The position numbers were made by a program, and so were the translations under genes. Below are positions 57,778-64,000 of a DNA stretch of 64,000 nucleotides, in pieces; position 1 is the stretch's first letter, and each line of letters starts with the position of its first letter. Source of the DNA: an uncultured Pelagibacteraceae bacterium (GTDB lineage: Bacteria > Pseudomonadota > Alphaproteobacteria > Pelagibacterales > Pelagibacteraceae); NCBI GenBank assembly GCA_902604575.1, contig CACKZH010000002.1, positions 17,320 through 81,319 of the forward strand, written 5' to 3'. The notes below the pieces were generated by a model. That model worked only from the letters and a program-made list of their open reading frames with translations, searched no databases and had not been told where the DNA came from.

Positions 57778-57830
57778 ATAACGGTTGTATTTATTTGCTT
57801 TTACTTATTTTTTAAATAAGAATTTTATAT

Positions 57831-58562
57831 ATGGCGCAAACAGATAAAGATGTGCGATTAGAGTTATCTGCTCTCTACAGAATTTTACATATGTACGGTA
57901 TGACAGACCTTGCTAATCAATGTGCGGGTGCAAGATCTGCTGAAGATAAGAATTGTTCATTCGTTCATCCATATGGAATGTTTTATGAAGAAATTACCGC
58001 CTCATCTTTAGTTAAAATTGATCAAAACGGAAAAAAATTAGGTTCAGACGGACCTTGGTTAAATGATGGATGTATTAATCTTGCTCAATGGATTTTTAAT
58101 AAAAGAAATGATGTAAACTTTTATGTTCATGGACATGCTAATGATGTAATGGCAGTTGGTGGCACTAAAGAGGGTTTAATGTATCTATCACAGGCAGCAG
58201 TTTATTTAAATCATCTTGTCGGATATATTGATTATGAATTTGTTGAGGACAAAGAATTTGGAAGTAAATTTGAAAACCTAATTAGCAAACACGATATTTT
58301 GATTACTAGAAATCATGGATATTATACAGTAGGAAAAACTGCTGCAGAAGCATTTTTCAGAGCTTATTATCTGGAGCAAGCATGTTCAGTTCAGGTAAAA
58401 AATCTTGCTATGGGTTTGAACAAACACGAAATAGATAAACAAAAAGCCGTATATTTTTGGGAAAACATGAGTGACTCTGATGATTATAATTATGATGGAA
58501 AAACTGAGTGGGCTGCTTTATTAAGAAAGCTAGAGAGAGAACATTCAAATTATAAAAATTAA
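57831..58562 (+). CDS. Class II aldolase/adducin family protein
   Basis: 243 residues. FVHPYGMFYEEITASSLVKI and the metal-binding HGHANDVMAVGG (about 103-114) with RNHGYYTVGKTAAEAF (about 162-177) are the family blocks, providing the usual three His zinc ligands. These enzymes cleave phosphorylated sugars or act as decarboxylases. Its stop overlaps the ATG of the gamma-butyrobetaine hydroxylase-like gene by 1 nt, so the two share a pathway. The substrate is not evident. Confidence 0.85.
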   Translation: MAQTDKDVRLELSALYRILHMYGMTDLANQCAGARSAEDKNCSFVHPYGMFYEEITASSLVKIDQNGKKLGSDGPWLNDGCINLAQWIFNKRNDVNFYVHGHANDVMAVGGTKEGLMYLSQAAVYLNHLVGYIDYEFVEDKEFGSKFENLISKHDILITRNHGYYTVGKTAAEAFFRAYYLEQACSVQVKNLAMGLNKHEIDKQKAVYFWENMSDSDDYNYDGKTEWAALLRKLEREHSNYKN

Positions 58563-59713
58563 TGGAACAAAATTTTACAATTAAAAATATAACCAAAAAT
58601 TCTACAAACCTAGAAGTTGACTGGAGTGATGGAAAAAAAAGTAAATTTAATTATTTATGGTTAAGAGACAATTGCCCAACTGCGCATGATAAAGACTCTC
58701 GTCATAGAATGTTTAATATTTTAAAAGTATCTAACAATATTAATCCAAAAAAATTTGCAGTAAATAACGAAGGTAAACTTGAAATTGAATGGAGTGAAGG
58801 AGATCACGTAAGTTATTATGATCAAAATTGGTTAAGAGAAAACTGCTATACTTTAAAAAATAATTTAGAATATAAATCACCATATCAGCTTTGGAATAAC
58901 ACTTTACAAAATGACCTGAAGTCAATTGAGATAGAGCATGATGAGATAATGAATTCAGATGAAGGTCTTAAGAAATGGTTAGAGCTCTTACATCATACTG
59001 GAATTGCTTTAGTAAAAAATGCCCCAACTGAAAATAATTCTGGCTTTAAAATTTTAAATAGAATTAGCCATACTAGAGAAACTTTTTTTAAAACACCTTT
59101 TGAAGTAATTAATATTCCTAAACCAAATAATTCTGCATACACAGCACATGCCTTAAGAAACCATATGGATTTACCATGGTTTGAAACGCCACCAGGCTAC
59201 CAATTTCTACACTGCTTAGTTAATTCTGCAACTGGTGGAGATTCATCTGCTGTAGATGGCTTTGCAGTTGCAGATTATTTAAGAAAAAATGAAACAGAAA
59301 TATTTGATACGTTAGTAAATGTTCATTTAAAATTCAGAGATATGGATTACACACAAGAGTCTGTCAGAAGTTATTATGCGCCTGCAATATCATTAACAAA
59401 AGATAATGATTACCATGATATTCGATTTAGTGTTGCTACAATGGATGCTTTAGATTGTCATCCTGATTTAATGGACAAAGTTTATAAAGCTCATCATCGA
59501 TTTGGAAATTTGCTTCATGATGACAAATTTCAAATTAAGTTCAGACTAGGACCAGGAGATATTTTTTCATTTAATAACAGACGATTATTACATGGTAGAA
59601 CTGAATTTGATCCAAATTCAGGGCATAGACATTTGCAAGGTTATTATATGGATCGAGATGAAATTGTTGGAAGACTAAGATATTTAAAAAACTCGGCTAA
59701 TTCCAACCAGTAA
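58562..59713 (+). CDS. Gamma-butyrobetaine/trimethyllysine hydroxylase-like dioxygenase (TauD/TfdA fold)
   Basis: 383 residues in two parts: an N-terminal DUF971/GBBH-like zinc domain (about 1-95; YLWLRDNCPTAHDKDSRHRM) and a TauD core. Fe ligands are His201 and Asp203 (RNHMDLPW) and His344 (RRLLHGRTEF), and the basic HRHLQGYYMDRDE follows. This domain pair is typical of carnitine biosynthesis dioxygenases. The substrate is inferred to be a quaternary amine. Its 3' end overlaps the convergent aldehyde dehydrogenase gene by 17 nt. Confidence 0.8.
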   Translation: MEQNFTIKNITKNSTNLEVDWSDGKKSKFNYLWLRDNCPTAHDKDSRHRMFNILKVSNNINPKKFAVNNEGKLEIEWSEGDHVSYYDQNWLRENCYTLKNNLEYKSPYQLWNNTLQNDLKSIEIEHDEIMNSDEGLKKWLELLHHTGIALVKNAPTENNSGFKILNRISHTRETFFKTPFEVINIPKPNNSAYTAHALRNHMDLPWFETPPGYQFLHCLVNSATGGDSSAVDGFAVADYLRKNETEIFDTLVNVHLKFRDMDYTQESVRSYYAPAISLTKDNDYHDIRFSVATMDALDCHPDLMDKVYKAHHRFGNLLHDDKFQIKFRLGPGDIFSFNNRRLLHGRTEFDPNSGHRHLQGYYMDRDEIVGRLRYLKNSANSNQ

Positions 59714-61127
59714 CATTTTTCACTTCCAGGTATTCTTCAAGACCCCAAACACCTCCTTCTCTTCCATTACCCGATTGTCTGTAACCACCAAATGGAGTTC
59801 CGGCATCTGCTCCATTTCCATTAATGTAAACACATCCAGATCTTAATTTTTTAGCAACACGATGTGCTTTTTCTCTATCTTCAGTTTGCAAATAATTTCC
59901 AAGACCATAAGAAGTATCGTTTACAATATTAACCGCCTCATCTTCTGTTTCAAATGGAATTATAGATAACACAGGTCCAAAAATCTCTTCTTTAGCAATT
60001 CTCATTTCATTAGTTACATCTGTAAATATAGTTGGTTTAATAAAGTATCCTTTGTTAAGACCATTTGGTAACTCAGGTCCACCTGCTGCAAGAGTTGCAC
60101 CTTCAGAAATTCCACTTTCAATAAGATTTATAATTTTATCATATTGAACTTTAGAGATTACAGGTCCTATATGATTTCCTTTTTTTGAAGCTTGATCTAC
60201 TTTAATTTTGTTTGCTTCATCTACTGCTTCTTTAACAGCTCTTTCATAAATTGATTTCTCAACAAGCATTCTTGTTGGTGCATCACAAGATTGACCCGAA
60301 TTACTCATTACATTTCTAATACCATCTCTTACTGCATCTTTATAACTATCAGCAAAAACAATGTTACCGCCTTTACCACCTAATTCAAGACAAACTCTTT
60401 TGATTGTTTCTGCAGCGTTTTTTGAAATTAATCTTCCTGCTCTTGTTGAGCCTGTGAAAGAAACCATATCAATATCAGGGTGGCTTGAAATATCAGTTCC
60501 TACTCCTGCACCATCTCCATTTACTAAATTAAATACTCCTTTTGGAAAACCTACTTCATCAATCATTTCTGCAAATAGCATTCCAGAAATAGGAGCAATC
60601 TCTGATGGTTTTAAAATCATTGTACATCCAGTTGCAAATGCAGGAACTACTTTTAAAGCAATTTGATTAATTGGCCAATTCCATGGTGTAATTAATCCAC
60701 AAACTCCAATTGGATCATAATAAATATGATTGTTTGATTTATCATCAAAATGTTCATCAAATTTAAAATTTTTTAATCTTAAAATAAAATCATCAAGATG
60801 ATCTATCCCTGATGCCGTTTGAACATTCGTTGCCCAATCCATTGGTGCACCCATTTCTAGAGAAATAGCCTCAGCCATTTCATTAAATTTTTTTTTATAA
60901 ACTGATGATAATTTTTCTAGTAAATGGAGCCTTTCTTCCTTGCTTGTTTCTTTCCAAGTTTCAAAGGCATTTTTTGCTGATTTAACAGCTAAATCTATAT
61001 CTTCTTTTGAACCTAAAGAAATAATAGCAAAAGGATCCTCATTGCATGGATTAATGACTTCAAAATCATTTTTTTTTATTGGATCAACCCACTGACCATT
61101 TATGTAAAACTTTCTTTTATCTAACAT
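59697..61127 (-). CDS. Aldehyde dehydrogenase family protein
   Basis: 476 residues. Catalytic Cys281 (NSGQSCDAPTR), general base Glu248 (CLELGGKGG), cofactor strand ITPWNWPINQ. Related to betaine aldehyde/gamma-trimethylaminobutyraldehyde dehydrogenases, which would fit the neighbouring quaternary-amine gene, but the substrate is not proven. Starts 20 nt after the reductase gene upstream on the same strand. Confidence 0.88.
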   Translation of the reverse strand: MLDKRKFYINGQWVDPIKKNDFEVINPCNEDPFAIISLGSKEDIDLAVKSAKNAFETWKETSKEERLHLLEKLSSVYKKKFNEMAEAISLEMGAPMDWATNVQTASGIDHLDDFILRLKNFKFDEHFDDKSNNHIYYDPIGVCGLITPWNWPINQIALKVVPAFATGCTMILKPSEIAPISGMLFAEMIDEVGFPKGVFNLVNGDGAGVGTDISSHPDIDMVSFTGSTRAGRLISKNAAETIKRVCLELGGKGGNIVFADSYKDAVRDGIRNVMSNSGQSCDAPTRMLVEKSIYERAVKEAVDEANKIKVDQASKKGNHIGPVISKVQYDKIINLIESGISEGATLAAGGPELPNGLNKGYFIKPTIFTDVTNEMRIAKEEIFGPVLSIIPFETEDEAVNIVNDTSYGLGNYLQTEDREKAHRVAKKLRSGCVYINGNGADAGTPFGGYRQSGNGREGGVWGLEEYLEVKNVTGWN

Positions 61128-61147
61128 TTTTTATTTTAACACATTAA

Positions 61148-62089
61148 TTAAATTTCATATCCTTTTTCCTCAAGCTCGTTATCAACTAACTCGTCAGGAA
61201 AACCATTAGCTCTAAAATTAATATTATTTAAATCCTCCATCCTTTTCACAATCATTGATGACCAAGCTCTAGAACCATATTTTTTTTGACCATCTTTAAA
61301 AATTTCAACTATTTGTGGAGAGATTTCTAAAGGGGCATTTAGTTTTTTTGCAAGATTATCAAATAAACCCGTATCTTTTAATACTAAATCCATTGTAAAA
61401 TTTATATTGTAAGACCCATTTAATATAACCTGACTTTCAGTCTCATGAACAAAAGAATTACCAGAAGAAATAGCAATTCCTTTATAAGTTTTTGCGAGGT
61501 CCAAATTAGATTTTTTTGCAACTGTCCAAGCCTCACCTAGTGCAACTAAATGTGTAGATGCTAGATAATTTGTAATTACTTTTAATACACTTGCTGTACC
61601 AAGCTCACCAGTATGCAGTATTTTTCTTCCCATAACAGTTAGTGCAGGTAGAATTTTTTCAAATGCTTTTCTTTCTCCACCAACGAATATAGCAATATTT
61701 CCTGTTGCTGCTCTATGACATCCACCGCTTACAGGTCCATCCATGGGAATAGCTTTTTTTGAAATTACTTTTTGACCAAGTCTTTTAACTTCATTTTCGT
61801 CTGTGGTACTCATTTCTAACCAAATTTTATTCTTTGAGAGACCATTTATAATTCCATCTTCAGCTTCCATCACTTCAGCAGATATTTCAGGGGAAGGAAG
61901 AGAAGTAATGATTAAATCGGATTGTTCAGCTAATTCTTTTGGTGAATCTGCTACCTTAGCACCTAAGTCCTTTAAAGAATTTGTTAAACTTTCATCTAAA
62001 TCTCTTACCACAAGATCAAAGTTATTTCTTAACAAACTTCCCGCAAGTTTTCCTCCAACATTACCCAATCCAATAAAACCTATTTTCAT
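61148..62089 (-). CDS. 3-Hydroxyisobutyrate dehydrogenase-family oxidoreductase
   Basis: 313 residues. N-terminal IGFIGLGNVGGKLAGSLLRN Rossmann motif, MDGPVSGGCHRAATGNIAIF (substrate-binding DGPVSGG), and catalytic Lys in TVLKVITNYLAS-type context (SVLKVITNYLAS). Beta-hydroxyacid dehydrogenase family; reduces or oxidises short 3-hydroxy acids. Overlaps the upstream EamA gene by 4 nt and precedes the aldehyde dehydrogenase by 20 nt, so a three-gene operon permease-dehydrogenase-aldehyde dehydrogenase. Confidence 0.88.
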   Translation of the reverse strand: MKIGFIGLGNVGGKLAGSLLRNNFDLVVRDLDESLTNSLKDLGAKVADSPKELAEQSDLIITSLPSPEISAEVMEAEDGIINGLSKNKIWLEMSTTDENEVKRLGQKVISKKAIPMDGPVSGGCHRAATGNIAIFVGGERKAFEKILPALTVMGRKILHTGELGTASVLKVITNYLASTHLVALGEAWTVAKKSNLDLAKTYKGIAISSGNSFVHETESQVILNGSYNINFTMDLVLKDTGLFDNLAKKLNAPLEISPQIVEIFKDGQKKYGSRAWSSMIVKRMEDLNNINFRANGFPDELVDNELEEKGYEI

Positions 62090-62958
62090 TTTGTTACCTC
62101 ATTTTTTTTGTTTTTTGTAAATACAATTAAAATCACACCAACTATGATTATTGCACCACCTATAAATAATTCTGGTGTTGGTTTTTCACCTAAAAGAAAT
62201 ATTGCAGCTAGTAAACCTGTTGGAGGTATACCCATAGTAACAATAGGAAGTACTTTATAAAGAGGGTTATTTTTTAAAACATAATAGAAACAACCGTATG
62301 TAATTGGTTGCATGATGAAACCAATATAAATAGCAATAATCCAATGATCAAATTTTGCATTTGTTAGATAATTAATTGTATTTCCATCAATTATTGCAGA
62401 TAGTATTATTAAAATTGGTCCAGAGAATAATGCCAACCAAGCAACTAAAGCTAAAGGATTTATTTCTTTACTTAATGGTTTGACCATAACTTGTCCAAGA
62501 GCCCATACAGCAGATCCTAAAATCGTAAGTCCAATTCCAATAAATTTTCCATCCAAGTTAGGAGATCCGGTTAAAATATAAACACCAACAAAAGCGATAG
62601 TTATACCAATCAAAGCTCTGTTAGTTGGTTTTTCTTTAAGCATGAAGTAAGCAAAAACAACTCCAAAAGGAACTTCCGTCTGAACCAAAAGAACTGCTGC
62701 AGATGCATCAATTAAATCTAAACCAGAATAAGTAATGCTATATTGTAAAGTATTAGCAACTAATGATGCAGCAAATATTCTTTTTAAATAACCTTTTGGA
62801 ATTGGAAACCACCAAACTAATAAAGATGCCGCAAACATAAATCTGATACCCATTAAAAGAATAGGAGGAAAAGATTCAAATGCTGGTTTAGCTATTACAA
62901 AACCAAAGCCTAAAAAAATAGGCACCAAGGATGCTACGAAAGTATCTTTTATATTCAT
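62086..62958 (-). CDS. EamA/DMT-family permease
   Basis: 290 residues, ten helices. VPIFLGFGFVIAKPAFESFP and PPILLMGIRFMFAASLLVWW are first-repeat blocks; ALIGITIAFVGVYILTG lies mid-protein, and the second repeat ends GGAIIIVGVILIVFTKNK. Substrate unknown, likely an osmolyte or metabolite of the following dehydrogenases. First gene of its operon, divergent from the ectoine-type operon with 57 nt between them. Confidence 0.86.
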   Translation of the reverse strand: MNIKDTFVASLVPIFLGFGFVIAKPAFESFPPILLMGIRFMFAASLLVWWFPIPKGYLKRIFAASLVANTLQYSITYSGLDLIDASAAVLLVQTEVPFGVVFAYFMLKEKPTNRALIGITIAFVGVYILTGSPNLDGKFIGIGLTILGSAVWALGQVMVKPLSKEINPLALVAWLALFSGPILIILSAIIDGNTINYLTNAKFDHWIIAIYIGFIMQPITYGCFYYVLKNNPLYKVLPIVTMGIPPTGLLAAIFLLGEKPTPELFIGGAIIIVGVILIVFTKNKKNEVTK

Positions 62959-63015
62959 ACCTATTTTTATATTAATGATTATTAAAGAACTTCTGATATA
63001 TTCACTTTTTAAAAT

Positions 63016-63762
63016 ATGAATTCAACAAAAATAGATCCTAAATATATTACCAAATCAAATCCAAGAATTGGACTTATTGCGCTTGCAAGCGATTTTATGA
63101 TTGAAAGAGATTTTATAAACGTAATTAAAGATAGAGAAGTTGATTTCTTTGTAAATCGTATCGAATGCTATAACCCGCTAACAAAAGAAAATTTGATCAA
63201 AATGTCAAACAAAGTTACCGAGGTAACAAAAGATATATTACCCGATCAGGATATCGATTGTGTTGTTTATGGTTGTACATCTGGAACAATAGCTGCAGGC
63301 TATGAATCAATTGAGAAAAAAGTAAAAGCTGCAAAACCTATGGCAGAAGTGACAACTCCAAGCACTGCTGCAATCAAAGCTTTAAAGAAATTAAATATAA
63401 ATAAAATAAGTCTATTTACACCTTATAGCAAAAAACTTAACGATGAAGTTTTGAAATATTTTAAAGACGAAGGATTTGAAGTTACGTCAAATTCTTACTT
63501 TGATATAGAAGCTGATTACGATATCGGAAAAGTTGATCAGAATTATTTATACAATGTTCTATCTGAAATAGATTTAAATGGGGCAGAGGCACTCTTTGTT
63601 TCTTGTACCGCATTACCAGTATTACCAATAATTGATAAATTAGAGAAAAAATTAAATACTACAGTTTTATCTAGTAATCAGGCGTTGATTTGGGATACGC
63701 TTGTTAAAATAAATAAAAATAATTCTGTCGAAGGATTTGGTAAATTATTCAAAGAAAATTAA
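63016..63762 (+). CDS. eutA: Asp/Glu racemase-superfamily protein, EutA-like (ectoine utilisation)
   Basis: 248 residues. Two catalytic Cys, Cys87 in VYGCTSGT and Cys197 in FVSCTALP, as in maleate isomerase and arylmalonate decarboxylase relatives. EutA members of this family stand at the head of ectoine catabolic operons, and the next gene here looks like ectoine hydrolase, which supports the call. Its exact reaction in the pathway is uncertain. A TATATT box at 62997-63002 lies 13 nt before the ATG. The TAA shares its last base with the next ATG. Confidence 0.72.
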   Translation: MNSTKIDPKYITKSNPRIGLIALASDFMIERDFINVIKDREVDFFVNRIECYNPLTKENLIKMSNKVTEVTKDILPDQDIDCVVYGCTSGTIAAGYESIEKKVKAAKPMAEVTTPSTAAIKALKKLNINKISLFTPYSKKLNDEVLKYFKDEGFEVTSNSYFDIEADYDIGKVDQNYLYNVLSEIDLNGAEALFVSCTALPVLPIIDKLEKKLNTTVLSSNQALIWDTLVKINKNNSVEGFGKLFKEN

Positions 63763-64000
63763 TGTTGTTCACAAAAGAAGAATATAAGCAAAGATTAAAA
63801 AAAGTTAAAAAAATGATGCAAGAAAAAGGCATCGAACTTTTAATCTCACATGACACTAATAACATGAATTACCTAACAGGTTATGATGCTTGGTCTTTTT
63901 ATTATGCACAATGTGCAATTGTTCATATAGATGAAGATGAACCTTTGTGTTTTGTTAGGGCTCAAGATGCAGGTGGTGCATATCTTAAAACTTATTTAAA
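63762..64000 (+). CDS. doeA: Ectoine hydrolase-like M24 family protein, 5' part (partial)
   Basis: 79 codons visible, truncated by the window end. The ATG overlaps the eutA-like stop (TAATG). NNMNYLTGYDAWSFYYAQCA and VRAQDAGGAYLK match the N-terminal (creatinase-like) domain of DoeA/EutD, which opens the ectoine ring, better than prolidases. The catalytic pita-bread domain lies outside the window. An operon for uptake and breakdown of ectoine probably continues to the right. Confidence 0.72.
   Translation, partial: MLFTKEEYKQRLKKVKKMMQEKGIELLISHDTNNMNYLTGYDAWSFYYAQCAIVHIDEDEPLCFVRAQDAGGAYLKTYL

Noticed and set aside
61148-62089. Assigning the dehydrogenase to valine degradation (mmsB)
   Set aside because: Next to an aldehyde dehydrogenase this is tempting, but no other valine pathway gene (acyl-CoA dehydrogenase, enoyl-CoA hydratase) is present, so only the family is given.

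Overview
The window looks like a chromosome segment of a free-living marine alphaproteobacterium of the SAR11 (Pelagibacterales) type. The signs are very low GC, almost no non-coding DNA, many 1-8 bp gene overlaps, frequent ATGA/TAATG junctions, a circularly permuted (two-piece) tmRNA gene as in Alphaproteobacteria, and a gene content dominated by ABC importers, drug/metabolite-type permeases, 2-oxoglutarate dioxygenases and osmolyte metabolism. This placement is inference from content; no 16S rRNA gene is present.

Layout. 1-3.9 kb: 3' part of glyS and ppdK. 3.9-5.3 kb: a ~1.1 kb insertion carrying one methyltransferase-like gene, bounded by two copies of the 3' end of the tmRNA gene, then ssrA on the minus strand with the readable tag ANESYALAA. 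5.3-11.6 kb: thyX, mrp, and a membrane protein quality-control run hflK-hflC-DUF2065-degP-miaA. 11.7-15.0 kb: ilvB-ilvH-ilvC. 15.1-20.3 kb: a peptide-type ABC importer. 20.4-27.4 kb: leuA followed by the cell-shape operon mreB-mreC-mreD-mrdA-rodA. 27.4-33.1 kb: amine/2-hydroxyacid enzymes (DadA-like oxidase, permease, D-2-hydroxyacid dehydrogenase, deacetylase, MsrB, DUF1479 oxygenase). 33.1-34.4 kb: glutaredoxin, a DUF2805-type protein, and a LysE-family exporter preceded by a compact hairpin that holds its ribosome binding site (riboswitch candidate).

34.4-48.3 kb is a transport block: a complete Liv-type ABC importer (SBP-H-M-G-F), an AzlC/AzlD exporter pair, a glutarate hydroxylase (CsiD/GlaH), a ProC-like reductase, a second Liv-type importer (G-F-H-M) with a 23-codon membrane micro-ORF and an MFS carrier, and a convergent SBP gene. 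48.4-54.2 kb is a minus-strand five-gene operon (LLM flavin oxidoreductase, ThDP enzyme, DUF1185 protein, alpha/beta hydrolase, aldehyde dehydrogenase) whose substrate is not evident and which may be an uncharacterised catabolic pathway.

54.2-64.0 kb centres on osmolytes and quaternary amines: an IPNS-like oxygenase, two EamA permeases, a CdhB-like thioesterase with an orphan ProV ATPase, a class II aldolase with a gamma-butyrobetaine hydroxylase-like enzyme, an aldehyde dehydrogenase and a 3-hydroxyisobutyrate dehydrogenase-like protein, and at the right edge the start of an apparent ectoine catabolism operon (EutA-like, then a truncated DoeA-like ectoine hydrolase). Several genes have a -10 box only 5-7 bp from the start codon, so leaderless mRNAs are probably common here. 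No rRNA, tRNA, CRISPR array, integrase, transposase or phage structural gene was seen.
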